In this document: piece by piece, positions 22,410 to 32,445 of the stretch
Layout: every line of letters starts with the position of its first letter
How positions within the stretch are numbered: the stretch's first letter is position 1
Assembly (NCBI GenBank): GCA_934149365.1
Contig: CAKPEI010000006.1
Location: 43,149-107,148 of the forward strand
Source of the DNA: an uncultured Clostridia bacterium
Lineage (GTDB): Bacteria > Bacillota > Clostridia > TANB77 > CAG-465
Length of the DNA: 64,000 nt
Reading direction: 5' to 3'
Translations under genes and position numbers: made by a program
The notes under the pieces: generated by a model
What the model saw: the letters and a program-made list of their open reading frames with translations, nothing else
The model's database searches: none
Told to the model about the DNA's origin: nothing

Positions 22410-25175
22410 TTATTTTGCTTCACTCCAAGTTTTACCAACATTAATGGTTACATCAAGTGGTACTTTTAATTTGATGACATTTTGCATACTTTTTTCCATT
22501 AATTTAATTATTATATCTTTTTCTTCAGGTACTGCTTCAACTAATAATTCATCATGTACTTGCATAATTATTTTAGATTTTAAGTTTTTCTTCTTCATTT
22601 TAGCGTATAGCGTGTTCATTGCTTTTTTCATTATATCTGCAGCAGTTCCTTGAATAGGCGTGTTCATTGCTATTCTTTCCCCAAACATGATTGTATTTCT
22701 ATTGCTTGCTTTTAATTCATCTGTATATCTAATTCTTCCAAATAAAGTAGATACAAAGCCTTTTTCCTTACCGCTTTTAACACTTTTGTCCATAAAAGCC
22801 TTTACTTTGCTATATTTAGCAAGATAATTGTTAATATACTCCGTTGCTTCAGCTCTAGAAGAATTAATGTTTTTTGCAAGTCCAAAACCACTTATACCAT
22901 ATACTATTCCAAAATTAACCGCTTTTGCTTTAGTTCTTAATTCACTTGTAACTTCATCTACAGGAATATCGAATACTTGAGAAGCAGTAATAGTATGTAT
23001 GTCTTTTCCATCTTTAAAAGCTTGTATCATTATATCATCATTTGACATATGCGCAAGAACTCTTAGTTCAATTTGACTATAATCTGCATCAATTATTATA
23101 TTGTCTCCTTCAGCCTCGAAGCAGTCACGAATTTTACCACCAAGTTCAGTTCTTACTGGTATGTTTTGAAGATTAGGATCTATACTACTTAGTCTACCAG
23201 TTGCAGTTACTGTCTGCATAAACGTTGTATGTATTCTATTATCGTCTGCTATGGTTGATAATAACCCATCAACATATGTAGATTTTAATTTTGTCATCGC
23301 TCTATAATCTAAAATATATTTAATAATTTCGTGCTTATCTTCTAATTCTTCTAGTGTTTCTTTATCTGTTGAATATCCATTTTTTGTTTTCTTAACTACA
23401 GGTAGTTGTAATTTTTCAAACAAGATTTTACCAAGTTTTACAGTAGAACCTATATTAAAAGTTTCACCCGCTATGGAATAAATTTTTTCTTCTAATTTCA
23501 TAATTTCATAAGATAAGTTTTTACCAAAATTAATTAATTTATCTTTATTTATATACATTCCATTATTCTCTATATTAGCTAAAGTTTCAATAAGAGGCAT
23601 TTCTATGTCATAATATAACTTTGACATTTTTAGCTCTTCTATCTTAGATAAAAGTAAAGGTTCAACCTCTTTTATAGTTTTCAAAACAGAATATATGTAC
23701 TTTTCTTGTATTTCACTTAATGTTAAAATAATAGTCTCCTTGTTTTCTGTTTCTATACCAAAAGCTGTATCAAATAATGAAGTTTGAACTTCTTTTGGCT
23801 TTTCTTCTACGTTATTTTTTGTGTTTTCAAGAGGCATATTAACATTTAATAAATTATATGATATATTTTCTATTTCATAATTATTTTCACTTGAATGAAG
23901 TAAATAATATGCTATTTTTATATCTGATTTAAAACTACTAAAATCATTTACGCTATTTTTTATACACAACTTATATATATTCTTGATATCATATCCTATT
24001 TTATCATTAGGAACTTTGACCAAAGTATTTAATACATTAACTATGTTTGGACTACTTAAATATATATACATATATTTATTTTTGTAATTAATTGCAAGTA
24101 CGTCTTTTAATTCCATATTTTTTGAATTTATTATAGTAAGATAAATATTATCTAATTTTTCAGAGTCACTCATTGGAATTTGATTAATGTAGCTATTAAA
24201 TAATTCTATATTATTTGAAATATCTATTATGTTATTTCTGTCAAAGTCTTTAAAAAATTCAACATTGTTATCTGTTTCTGGTATTATGCTTCCGTCTACG
24301 TTATATCTTTCTAATAACTTTTTAAAAGATAATCTTTCAAATATACTAGTAAGTTTAGGAACATCTGCTTCAGTTAGTTTTAAAGCTTCGTAATCTAATT
24401 CAATTGGAACATTTACATCAATAGTGGCTAACGTATAACTTAAGAAAGCTATATCTTTATTTTCAGTAAGTTTTCTTTTTACAGAAGGCGTACATTCTAT
24501 GTTAGCTAAACTTTCATATATATTTTCCAAACTACTGTATTTACCAATTAAAGAATAAGCAGTTTTTTCACCTATGCCAGGAACACCAGGTATGTTATCT
24601 GAAGCATCTCCCATCAGTGCTTTTATATCTATAACTTGTTTTGGTACTATTCCTTGTTTTTCCATTAAAACTTCCGGAGTGTATATAGTATATTCTGTCT
24701 TCCCCATTCTTGTTTGAGGCATAACAATGTTGGTACTTTCTGAAATCAATTGTAGTGAATCTTTATCTCCTGTTAATATATATGTAAATATATTTTTCTC
24801 TTCATTTCGTGTTGCAATTGTTCCAAGTACATCATCTGCTTCAAAGCCTTCGATTTCAAAAATAGGAATATTCATAGCCCTTAATATATCTTTTATTACT
24901 GGCATTTGCACTTTAAGTTCATCAGGCATCATTTTTCTATGGGCTTTGTAATCTACAAACATTTCATGCCTAAATGTAGGTGATTTTAAATCAAATGCAA
25001 CCGCTACATAATCAGGAGTAAGTTTATCTAATATCATGTAGTATATATTTAAAAAGCCATATATAGCATTTGTATATAACCCATCCTTAGTAGATAAAAG
25101 TTTAATGCCATAAAAAGCTCTATTCATAATACTGTTTCCATCAATTACTAAAAATTTTTCTTTATTCTCTTCCAT
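22410..25175 (-). CDS. polA: DNA polymerase I
   Basis: Pol I fills gaps and removes RNA primers. The 921-residue protein has the 5' nuclease domain (about 1-290; FLVIDGNSIMNRAFYG, GFEADDVLGTIA, GDASDNIPGVPGIGEKTA). A middle 3'-5' exonuclease-like domain lacks the acidic DxE-type motifs, so proofreading is probably absent, as in Bacillus and Thermus enzymes. The polymerase domain has motif A DADYSQIELRVLAH, motif B RTKAKAVNFGIVYG and motif C MQVHDELLVE. It belongs to a minus-strand operon after hemW. Confidence 0.97.
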   Translation of the reverse strand: MEENKEKFLVIDGNSIMNRAFYGIKLLSTKDGLYTNAIYGFLNIYYMILDKLTPDYVAVAFDLKSPTFRHEMFVDYKAHRKMMPDELKVQMPVIKDILRAMNIPIFEIEGFEADDVLGTIATRNEEKNIFTYILTGDKDSLQLISESTNIVMPQTRMGKTEYTIYTPEVLMEKQGIVPKQVIDIKALMGDASDNIPGVPGIGEKTAYSLIGKYSSLENIYESLANIECTPSVKRKLTENKDIAFLSYTLATIDVNVPIELDYEALKLTEADVPKLTSIFERLSFKKLLERYNVDGSIIPETDNNVEFFKDFDRNNIIDISNNIELFNSYINQIPMSDSEKLDNIYLTIINSKNMELKDVLAINYKNKYMYIYLSSPNIVNVLNTLVKVPNDKIGYDIKNIYKLCIKNSVNDFSSFKSDIKIAYYLLHSSENNYEIENISYNLLNVNMPLENTKNNVEEKPKEVQTSLFDTAFGIETENKETIILTLSEIQEKYIYSVLKTIKEVEPLLLSKIEELKMSKLYYDIEMPLIETLANIENNGMYINKDKLINFGKNLSYEIMKLEEKIYSIAGETFNIGSTVKLGKILFEKLQLPVVKKTKNGYSTDKETLEELEDKHEIIKYILDYRAMTKLKSTYVDGLLSTIADDNRIHTTFMQTVTATGRLSSIDPNLQNIPVRTELGGKIRDCFEAEGDNIIIDADYSQIELRVLAHMSNDDIMIQAFKDGKDIHTITASQVFDIPVDEVTSELRTKAKAVNFGIVYGISGFGLAKNINSSRAEATEYINNYLAKYSKVKAFMDKSVKSGKEKGFVSTLFGRIRYTDELKASNRNTIMFGERIAMNTPIQGTAADIMKKAMNTLYAKMKKKNLKSKIIMQVHDELLVEAVPEEKDIIIKLMEKSMQNVIKLKVPLDVTINVGKTWSEAK

Positions 25176-25190
25176 ATTTTCCTCTTTTCA

Positions 25191-26333
25191 TTATATAAAT
25201 TTTTCCCAAACTACATTTGCAATATCTCTGCCTTTATGAGTTAAAAATATATTGTCTTCCTGTTTTATTAAAAGTTCTTTATCTATTAAGTCATTTATCT
25301 CTTCTTTAAATATATCAAATAAATTCACTTTAAATTTGCTATAGAAATCATGTATATTTACTCCTTTGATAAGTCTTAACTTAAGTATAATATATTCTTT
25401 TATGGTGTCTAATTTATCTAAGTCACTACTTTCTTTTATTACACTTTTAAAGTTGTTTATACCATCAATATATTCGTTTATATTATTAATGTTAGAATAT
25501 CTTTTCCCATTAATATAGCTTGCTGCAGAAACGCCAAAGCCCAAATAATACTCTTGATTCCAGTAAGTTAAGTTATGTTTTGATTCATAACCTTCTTTGG
25601 CATAATTAGATATTTCATACATATTATAGCCTTTTTTCTCTAAAGTAGTACCTACCAAGTCATTCATTTTTCTTTCATCATCTTCAGATGGCAAAGTAAC
25701 AAAACCTGTGTCTATTAAAGTAGCTAGTTTTGTACCTTCATGCACTTCTAGACTATATGTTGAAATATGTTTTATTTCATCACCCAAACTAGATATAAAA
25801 GAAAGTGTGTTTAGGAACTCCTGCACTGTATCATTTGGTAGTCCTGTTATTAAATCAACAGATATGTTTGATATACCGGCTTTTACCATGTTGTTATATG
25901 CTTCTGTTACCGTAGCCTTAGTATGTCTTCTGCCAATTACTCTTAATATATCATCATTTGCAGATTGAACTCCTAAACTATATCTGTTTATTCCCATATT
26001 TACATAGTTTTGCAGTTTTTCATATTTACAGTCTGCTGGGTTTAGTTCGATTGTTATTTCTTTGTTTTCTTTCAGGTTAAAGAGGTTTAAAACCTCCAAG
26101 ATTTTAGCTATATATTTTTCGTCTATATATGATGGTGTGCCTCCACCAAAATATATAGTTTTAATTTTGTATTCTGATAATATTTCAGCATTATTTAGTA
26201 TTTCTTTGATTACTGCATCAATATACCTTTGTACAAGTTTATTATCTATTTTATCAGTTGAGCAAAAATCGCAATAATAACACCTAGATGCACAAAAAGG
26301 TATATGTATATATATTGATATTTCCTTGTCCAT
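25191..26333 (-). CDS. hemW: HemW-type radical SAM protein
   Basis: HemW is a radical SAM haem chaperone long annotated as oxygen-independent coproporphyrinogen oxidase. The 380-residue protein has the N-terminal YIHIPFCASRCYYCDF with Cys-x3-Cys-x2-Cys for the 4Fe-4S cluster, IYFGGGTPS and VDLITGLPN. A C-terminal HemN_C domain contains HNLTYWNQEYYLGFG. The motif and length fit HemW rather than HemN. It lies between whiA and polA in a tightly spaced operon. Confidence 0.92.
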   Translation of the reverse strand: MDKEISIYIHIPFCASRCYYCDFCSTDKIDNKLVQRYIDAVIKEILNNAEILSEYKIKTIYFGGGTPSYIDEKYIAKILEVLNLFNLKENKEITIELNPADCKYEKLQNYVNMGINRYSLGVQSANDDILRVIGRRHTKATVTEAYNNMVKAGISNISVDLITGLPNDTVQEFLNTLSFISSLGDEIKHISTYSLEVHEGTKLATLIDTGFVTLPSEDDERKMNDLVGTTLEKKGYNMYEISNYAKEGYESKHNLTYWNQEYYLGFGVSAASYINGKRYSNINNINEYIDGINNFKSVIKESSDLDKLDTIKEYIILKLRLIKGVNIHDFYSKFKVNLFDIFKEEINDLIDKELLIKQEDNIFLTHKGRDIANVVWEKFI

Positions 26334-26345
26334 AAAAAGCTCCTA

Positions 26346-27056
26346 CTACATATTTTCAGCCATTTTAATTATTTTATTTAATCTATGATTTATACCAGAT
26401 TTTGTTACTGGTTCTTTGCAAAGTTTACAAAGCTCTCCTAAGCTTAATTCAGGGTGCTTCTTCCTTAGTAAACATATTTCCTTTAGCTCATAAGAAAGCT
26501 TATCTATCATGCCATTTTGCTCCAATTTGTCTATTGCAGCAATTTGTTTGTATGAAGCAGTAATTGTTTTCCCTATATTTGCAGTTTCGCAATTTATATT
26601 TCTATTTATATTATTTTTAATACTGCGTTCTACACGTATATTTTCATAATCAAGTAACGCTTTACTTGCTCCTAAATATGATAGCATCATAGAAATTTGC
26701 TCTGAATCTTTAATATATATTACGTAAAGATTGGAACTTCTTTTTAACAATTTAGCTTCAAACCCTATAATATTATTCATTATATCTAAAATAATATTGG
26801 CATTTTTTTTAGTTTTACTTGTTATTTCAAAATGATAATCAGTATTAGGATCAACAATACAGCCGCTACCTAAAAAGACTCCTCTCAAAAAAGCTTTTTG
26901 GCAGCACTTGTTTGATTTAACATGTTTCTTTAATTCTGATACATCTATATTTTCATTTTCTGTTAAAAGCTCAGCATCTTTTTGAACTTCAAAACAGCAT
27001 TTTTTATTGCATTTTACATTTAATATTTCTTCTTTTATATTTTGTGAAAACGACAT
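26346..27056 (-). CDS. whiA: WhiA-like regulator with shortened LAGLIDADG domain
   Basis: WhiA is a conserved DNA-binding protein tied to sporulation in actinobacteria and to cell division in Bacillus. The 236 residues include the N-terminal SFSQNIKEEIL, the KCCQKAFLRGVFLGSG segment and SYLGASKALLDYENIRV. NRNINCETANIGKTI and the C-terminal helix-turn-helix (ELSLGELCKLC, SGINHRLNKI) follow. The usual length is about 310. Compared with Bacillus WhiA, roughly 75 residues between the N-terminal helix and CCxxxxLRG are missing, so the first LAGLIDADG repeat is reduced. The start overlaps the prmC end by 22 bases. Confidence 0.88.
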   Translation of the reverse strand: MSFSQNIKEEILNVKCNKKCCFEVQKDAELLTENENIDVSELKKHVKSNKCCQKAFLRGVFLGSGCIVDPNTDYHFEITSKTKKNANIILDIMNNIIGFEAKLLKRSSNLYVIYIKDSEQISMMLSYLGASKALLDYENIRVERSIKNNINRNINCETANIGKTITASYKQIAAIDKLEQNGMIDKLSYELKEICLLRKKHPELSLGELCKLCKEPVTKSGINHRLNKIIKMAENM

Positions 27057-27901
27057 ATTATCACCCTATCATTTGAATTATAGTCTTTAATCTTTTCTAC
27101 AACTGTATACTCTGAAAATCTATTAAAAATCTTAACTAAATCTTCCATTTGATTATAGCCTATTTCAAAAGCTATAAAACCACCATCATTTAGGAAATTT
27201 CTAGCATCATTTATTATTTTTTCATAAAAATCAAGACCCGAAATGCCACCATCTAATGCTATCACCGGTTCATTTTTTACGTACTCTGATAAACTTTGTA
27301 CATCAGAAGTTGGTATATATGGTGGGTTAGAAATGATTATATCGTATTTTAACTTTGTTGTCATTAATTTTTCAAACAAATTAGATTGTAAAGTAGAAAT
27401 TTTTTTGCCCACATCATTTTTTATAACATTATCTTTAGCAATTTTTAGAGCCTCACTAGATACATCTACTAGTGTCATTTCTTTAATATTACTGTTTTTA
27501 GCAACAGAAATACCTATCACGCCAGAGCCCGTACACATGTCTAAGCCTTTTTCTAATTTATACTTGTTTATATACTCTATTGCTTTTTCTACCAAAGTTT
27601 CTGTATCTTGCCTTGGTATTAAAACATCTTTAGTAACAATATACTTTTCGTTATAAAAAGGAACTTCACCCATTACATATTGTGGTGGAATTTTGTCATT
27701 TATAATTAAATCTAGATATTTTAAGAGCTCGGCTACTTCTTCATCATTTAAATCAATTTCATTTTTAAATACTTTTAAATTAACCATTGATATATTTTTT
27801 ATATGACAAATTAACATATCTACAAGTTCAGTTTTAGAACAAACATCTAAATTAGAAAAGTCGTACTTATCTATTATTTCAAATATTCTATTTAGCTTCA
27901 C
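27035..27901 (-). CDS. prmC: Peptide chain release factor N5-glutamine methyltransferase
   Basis: PrmC methylates the GGQ glutamine of release factors RF1 and RF2. A 288-residue form starts at GTG (27901-27899), preceded by AGGTGG. An ATG ten codons earlier lacks a ribosome site. Motifs: helical N-terminal substrate domain, YVMGEVPFY, LIPRQDTETLVE, the SAM loop DMCTGSGVIGI and the catalytic SNPPYIP. It overlaps the upstream HAD gene and the downstream whiA gene, so translation of the three is probably coupled. Confidence 0.94.
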   Translation of the reverse strand: MKLNRIFEIIDKYDFSNLDVCSKTELVDMLICHIKNISMVNLKVFKNEIDLNDEEVAELLKYLDLIINDKIPPQYVMGEVPFYNEKYIVTKDVLIPRQDTETLVEKAIEYINKYKLEKGLDMCTGSGVIGISVAKNSNIKEMTLVDVSSEALKIAKDNVIKNDVGKKISTLQSNLFEKLMTTKLKYDIIISNPPYIPTSDVQSLSEYVKNEPVIALDGGISGLDFYEKIINDARNFLNDGGFIAFEIGYNQMEDLVKIFNRFSEYTVVEKIKDYNSNDRVIICRFHKI

Positions 27902-28709
27902 TATTTTCTTCCACCTTTTTTGCAATTTCATCTATGCAATTTTTAATGTATTTATCTAATTCTTCTCCATCTCTATAGTCGGCTTCTGAATAAAAATTAA
28001 TTCTACTTTCTTTAAACATTTTTTCTGCAACTGTTTTTCTTTGCATATTATCATAAACAGCTATAGACTTTCCTCCGAAGCCCTTTACAAGTTTCATACA
28101 TGGAATATCAGTTTCACCATCTCCTAGATATATCATATTAGAAAAATGTATATATCTTTGTTCTTCTGTCATATAATCATTTACTTTAGGGTCATATACA
28201 TCTAATATTCCTTTGTTTATTCTAAATAAAAATTGAGTTTTATTAGTATAATTTACGCATACAGCTGGCCATTTGGCAATATTGTCTACATTGTACATAT
28301 AACTGCAAGCATATATTTTATCAAACTTATTTGCAATTTCTGTCCCCTCAATCATTTCTTTTATTCCAGAAGATATAACGTAATGATGTATTTTAAGCCC
28401 TAATTTTTCACCGTATTCATTTATTCTATCAAACCAAGTATTTATACCTTGATAAAAAGATATATTTTTTCCATATTCTGAAAAAGCAGATTTTTTAATT
28501 GATATATTTGCAAGATCTGCTTTTTTTAACATCAAATACATATATGCTAAAATGGTGTCCATTTCATTTTCTTTTGATAATTCAGACACTTCTTTCCAAA
28601 AAGATGCACTTGTCATATTTAGTGCAGGTATAAAATTATATTCTTGTATATTTCCTCTTGCTAACGTGCCATCAAAATCATACATTATAGCGACATCTTT
28701 TAATCCCAT
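27888..28709 (-). CDS. HAD-superfamily hydrolase
   Basis: The 273-residue protein is a haloacid-dehalogenase-type phosphatase. It has motif I DFDGTLARG, motif II in YVISSG, a Lys between motifs and motif III LGDGETDIPCMK. A helical cap lies between motifs I and II (roughly residues 30-115). The arrangement resembles phosphoserine-phosphatase-like HADs, but the substrate cannot be named. It is the first gene of the HAD-prmC-whiA-hemW-polA-slt run, and its end overlaps the prmC start. Confidence 0.88.
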   Translation of the reverse strand: MGLKDVAIMYDFDGTLARGNIQEYNFIPALNMTSASFWKEVSELSKENEMDTILAYMYLMLKKADLANISIKKSAFSEYGKNISFYQGINTWFDRINEYGEKLGLKIHHYVISSGIKEMIEGTEIANKFDKIYACSYMYNVDNIAKWPAVCVNYTNKTQFLFRINKGILDVYDPKVNDYMTEEQRYIHFSNMIYLGDGETDIPCMKLVKGFGGKSIAVYDNMQRKTVAEKMFKESRINFYSEADYRDGEELDKYIKNCIDEIAKKVEENSEAK

Positions 28710-28725
28710 TTAAATAAACCTCCAT

Positions 28726-28762
28726 ATAAAATAAAAGGATACTAAACAAGTAGCATCCTTTC
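28726..28762 (-). terminator. Terminator of rpmE
   Basis: On the minus strand AAAGGATGCTACT folds back on AGTATCCTTT with a 3-base bulge, followed by TTTATTTT. Confidence 0.7.
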
Positions 28763-28778
28763 GTATACAAATATTATA

Positions 28779-28979
28779 TTATTTATTTCCATATTTTTCT
28801 ATAAACTTAGCTGCTCTACCTTTTGAAGATACTGCTTGCTTTTGACCTGTAAAGAATGGATGACATGCACTACAAGTATCTGTTTTCATATCAGCTTTAG
28901 TAGATTTTGTTTCAATAACATTACCGCAAGCACAAGTTATAGTAGCTTTTTCAAATTTTGGTTGAATATCTTGTTTCAT
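28779..28979 (-). CDS. rpmE: 50S ribosomal protein L31
   Basis: L31 bridges the ribosomal subunits. The 66-residue protein is the zinc-binding (C+) type, with cysteines in CACGN and CSACHPFFTG. The family end KFIEKYGNK is similar to the usual F..KYG. The N-terminal MKQDIQPKFE is typical (MKxxIHPxY). It lies after rho, 98 bases downstream, and has its own terminator. Presence of the zinc form suggests zinc-responsive paralogues may exist elsewhere, which cannot be seen here. Confidence 0.96.
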   Translation of the reverse strand: MKQDIQPKFEKATITCACGNVIETKSTKADMKTDTCSACHPFFTGQKQAVSSKGRAAKFIEKYGNK

Positions 28980-29077
28980 TAAAGTTTCCCTCCTTTAAGC
29001 GATAAAATAACATTTTACCTAAATATTTTAACACATGAATATAATAAAAACAAGTTAAATGTAAAAACTTTTTTAAA

Positions 29078-30406
29078 TTAATCGTCTTTTTTCTTTTTAA
29101 CAATAGATTTATTTAGCATTTCTATAAATTCTTTATTGTTTTTTGTTTTAACAAACATGCCTAATATTTTCTCAATCGTTTCAAAAGATTGTAAAGTACC
29201 ATTTTTAGCATTAAGTAATTTATGTATTGTGTTACTAGCTTCAATTTCTTCTTTACTAAGAAGTAGATCTTCTCTTCTACTTCCAGATTTATTTATATCT
29301 ATAGATGGGAATATTCTTCTTTCACTTAGTTTTCTATCTAAGTGAACTTCCATATTACCAGTTCCTTTAAATTCTTCAAAAATAATATCATCCATACGGC
29401 TTCCTGTATCTACAAGCGCAGTAGCAAGTATTGTTAAACTTCCACCCTTTTCAATATTTCTTGCTGCTCCAAAGAATTTCTTAGGAAAATGCAAACAAGC
29501 AGGATCAAGTCCACCAGATAATGTTCTTCCAGAAGGCTCTACAGAAAGGTTATTGGCCCTTGCAAGTCTTGTAATACTATCTAATAATATAACGACATCT
29601 TTATTATGCTCTACTAATCTTTTTGCTCTTTCTAGAACCATTTTAGCAACCTTAATATGATGTTCCGGTGCTTCATCAAAGGTTGAAGATATAACTTCCG
29701 CATCTATAGAACGTTCAATATCTGTAACTTCTTCTGGTCTTTCATCTATTAATAAAACTAACATTATAACTTCTGGATTATTAGCTGATATACTATTTGC
29801 AATTTGTTTTAATATAGTTGTTTTACCAGCCTTTGGAGGAGCCACTATAAGTCCTCTTTGACCTTTTCCTATTGGAGCTAAAATATCTATTATTCTCATA
29901 GAAACAGGTCCATTTTCTCTTTCTAGCTTCAATCTTTCATTTGGATATATAGGAATTAAAGCGTCAAAAGATTTTCTTTTTAATGCAGCTTCAATGCTAT
30001 CTCCATTTATAGATTGAACATATATCATAGATGGGAATTTATTAGAAGGATCCGTTGTAAATCTTGCTATACCTCTTAAAGTATCACCACTAGATAAATT
30101 AAATCTTCTTATTTGTACTGCTGATACATATATATCTTTATTTCCTGATAAATAGTTATCACTTCTTAAAAAACCATATCCATCTGGTAATACTTCCAAA
30201 GTTCCTTCTGCTATATAATCTGTTTCACTATTTTCTATTTGAATATCATTTTTTACATCTAATTCTTTTTTCTCTTCAAGAGCCTTTGTAATTTCTTCAA
30301 TCAAATAATCTTTTTTTAACCTTTCATATCCATCTAGCTTCATCTTGTCAGCTATTTCTCTTAATTCAGTTAGTGTAGATTTTTTTAAATCTTCTTTACT
30401 ATACAT
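29078..30406 (-). CDS. rho: Transcription termination factor Rho
   Basis: Rho is the hexameric RNA helicase that ends transcription. The 442-residue protein has the Rho N domain (LTELREIADKMKLDGYERL) and a cold-shock-like RNA-binding domain (GTLEVLPDGYGFLRS). The ATPase has Walker A APPKAGKTT, VLLIDERPEEV, the Q-loop-type GSLTILATALVDTGSRMDD and the arginine-finger segment FEEFKGTGNMEV. Length is normal. The rimO stop is 2 bases upstream, so the two genes are one unit. Confidence 0.97.
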   Translation of the reverse strand: MYSKEDLKKSTLTELREIADKMKLDGYERLKKDYLIEEITKALEEKKELDVKNDIQIENSETDYIAEGTLEVLPDGYGFLRSDNYLSGNKDIYVSAVQIRRFNLSSGDTLRGIARFTTDPSNKFPSMIYVQSINGDSIEAALKRKSFDALIPIYPNERLKLERENGPVSMRIIDILAPIGKGQRGLIVAPPKAGKTTILKQIANSISANNPEVIMLVLLIDERPEEVTDIERSIDAEVISSTFDEAPEHHIKVAKMVLERAKRLVEHNKDVVILLDSITRLARANNLSVEPSGRTLSGGLDPACLHFPKKFFGAARNIEKGGSLTILATALVDTGSRMDDIIFEEFKGTGNMEVHLDRKLSERRIFPSIDINKSGSRREDLLLSKEEIEASNTIHKLLNAKNGTLQSFETIEKILGMFVKTKNNKEFIEMLNKSIVKKKKDD

Positions 30407-30407
30407 G

Positions 30408-31727
30408 CTAATTTTCCTCCTTTAACTTAGCTATGAAATCATACCCGTCAATTTCCTTTAATGTAACAGTATAATACTCTCCTACTATAACCTTATCAAT
30501 ATTTTCATTTATATCTAAATATATTCTAGGGTCTACATCAGGAGCATCCATATATGATCTACATATAAAATACTTATTGTCTTCTGTTACATCCTCAACA
30601 ATAACTTCGACATCTTTGTTTAACATATTTTCCATTTTAGGTTTTATTATTTTTTGTTGAATTTCCATTATTTCATTATATCTTCTAGTTTTTACTTTTT
30701 CGTCTATATCACCTTTTATCTTCTCTGCTGGAGTATCATCTTCTTTAGAAAAAGTAAAAGCACCCAATCTATCAAATTTTAGATCTAATAATCCTTGTTT
30801 TAATTCATTGAAGTCTTCTTCTGTTTCCTGTTGATAACCTACCATTACAGTAGTACGAATTATTGTATCTGGCATTTTCTCACGAATTTTTTCTACTAGT
30901 TCATATATTTCTGCTTTTGCAGTATGTCTATTCATCAGCTTTAATATTTTATCAGAAATATGTTGAACAGGTATGTCGAAATATCTACATAACTTAGAAT
31001 TATTTGCAAATTCATTCAATAATTCATCATTAACCTTCCCAGGATACATATAAAGTACTCTAATCCATTTCAAATCCTCTATTTTAGATATTTCCTGAAT
31101 AAGTTTAGTCAGTTTACATTCACCGTATATGTCAACACCATATGATGTAGTGTCTTGTGAAATAATACAAAGTTCTCTAATACCTTTGCTTACAAGTTCT
31201 TTTGCTTCACTTACAATATCTTCTAATTTTCTGCTTTTTAAACTTCCCCTTATAAGTGGAATAGCACAATAATTGCATCTATTATTACATCCATCTGAAA
31301 TTCTTAAATATGCCATTGGAAATGTTGAAGATATTGTTCTATCACTGAAACTCAAACAAGAATTAGAAGTTTTTAAATTTAAATAATTAGAAAAAATTTT
31401 ATCAAAATTTGAATATTCGTCCACACCGATAACTAAATCAACTTCTGGAAATTCAGAATATATTTCTTTCTTATATCTTTTAGCTAAACAACCAGTTACG
31501 ATCAAGTGTTTACATGTACCATACATTTTATAATCTATCATATTAAGTATAGTATCTATGGCTTCTTCCTTTGCTGATTTTATAAAACCACAAGTGTTTA
31601 TTACAATAATATCACTATTTTCTAAATTATCAGTTATGTTTATACCCTTTTTAGCCATATAGGAAATTATCATTTCGCTATCTACCTGGTTTTTATTGCA
31701 ACCAAGTGTAATTAAACTCGCATTCAC
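30408..31727 (-). CDS. rimO: Ribosomal protein S12 methylthiotransferase RimO
   Basis: RimO is a radical SAM enzyme that methylthiolates the beta-carbon of a conserved aspartate in S12. The 439-residue protein has the N-terminal UPF0004 domain (SLITLGCNKNQVDSE, NTCGFIKSAKEEAID, TGCLAKRY). The radical SAM cluster is CNNRCNYCAIPLIRG, and a C-terminal TRAM domain runs from about residue 375. LGCxKNxVDSE and RGxxxSR (RGSLKSR) distinguish RimO from MiaB. It sits directly before rho. Confidence 0.96.
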   Translation of the reverse strand: MNASLITLGCNKNQVDSEMIISYMAKKGINITDNLENSDIIVINTCGFIKSAKEEAIDTILNMIDYKMYGTCKHLIVTGCLAKRYKKEIYSEFPEVDLVIGVDEYSNFDKIFSNYLNLKTSNSCLSFSDRTISSTFPMAYLRISDGCNNRCNYCAIPLIRGSLKSRKLEDIVSEAKELVSKGIRELCIISQDTTSYGVDIYGECKLTKLIQEISKIEDLKWIRVLYMYPGKVNDELLNEFANNSKLCRYFDIPVQHISDKILKLMNRHTAKAEIYELVEKIREKMPDTIIRTTVMVGYQQETEEDFNELKQGLLDLKFDRLGAFTFSKEDDTPAEKIKGDIDEKVKTRRYNEIMEIQQKIIKPKMENMLNKDVEVIVEDVTEDNKYFICRSYMDAPDVDPRIYLDINENIDKVIVGEYYTVTLKEIDGYDFIAKLKEEN

Positions 31728-31797
31728 TAATTACGACCTCCTTAGTTAACATATATATTATATCACAAAAACTGTTAAAATCAATTATAAATAATAC

Positions 31798-31836
31798 AAG
31801 TAAGCCTTGTATTTATTAAAATAACTTGGCTTACTT
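31798..31836. terminator. Hairpin between rimO promoter region and spoVFB
   Basis: AAGTAAGCC pairs with GGCTTACTT over a long partly paired loop. On the minus strand it directly follows the spoVFB stop and can terminate that gene. Confidence 0.6.
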
Positions 31837-31841
31837 AAAAA

Positions 31842-32423
31842 TTATATTAAAATTGGTTGTATTTGTTTGCCATCTAAAGCAAGTTCTGCAGATTTTGTTA
31901 TCATATTATAGTCGTATACTAATGATTTTGGTTTTTTCTCATAATCGTCTTGACCAAAAGGGACAAAATATATATTTTTGGTATTTAAAAGTTCACCTAT
32001 ATTTTTAGCGTTTGCACCTAAAGCATCATTACTAGAAACTCCAAGTAAAACTGGTTTGTTATTTCTTAAATGACTTTTAGCAGCCATAAGAACAGGAGTA
32101 TCTGTTATACCATTTGCAAGCTTAGCTACTGTATTACCCGTACAAGGTGCAATTATTAGTATATCAACCATATCTTTAGGCCCAATAGGCTCTGCTTTAG
32201 ACAATGTATCTATTACTTTATTTTCTGTAAGTTCTTCTAACTCTTTTATGTTTTTTTCTGGATTACCAAATCTGTTAGTTTCTTCCTTAACACAATTTGA
32301 AATTATAGGAAGAATTAGGCTAACCTTTTCTTCTTTTAATCTTTGTATTATATTTTTAGTGTTCTTAAAGTTACAAAAAGAACCTGTTATTCCAAGTCCA
32401 ATTTTTACATCCTTTAATTTCAT
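31842..32423 (-). CDS. spoVFB: Dipicolinate synthase subunit B
   Basis: SpoVFB (DpaB) is the flavoprotein-like subunit that with SpoVFA makes dipicolinic acid in the mother cell for loading into the spore core. The 193-residue protein shows IGLGITGSFCNF, NRFGNPEKNI, ILIIAPCTGNTVAKLANGI, PVLMAAKSHLRNNKPV and GVSSNDALGANAKNI, all characteristic. No spoVFA gene adjoins it, unlike the usual AB pair. The upstream sequence has a sigma-K-type promoter, consistent with late mother-cell expression. RBS is CGGAGGTAATT. Confidence 0.93.
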   Translation of the reverse strand: MKLKDVKIGLGITGSFCNFKNTKNIIQRLKEEKVSLILPIISNCVKEETNRFGNPEKNIKELEELTENKVIDTLSKAEPIGPKDMVDILIIAPCTGNTVAKLANGITDTPVLMAAKSHLRNNKPVLLGVSSNDALGANAKNIGELLNTKNIYFVPFGQDDYEKKPKSLVYDYNMITKSAELALDGKQIQPILI

Positions 32424-32445
32424 AGTAATTACCTCCGGTATATTC

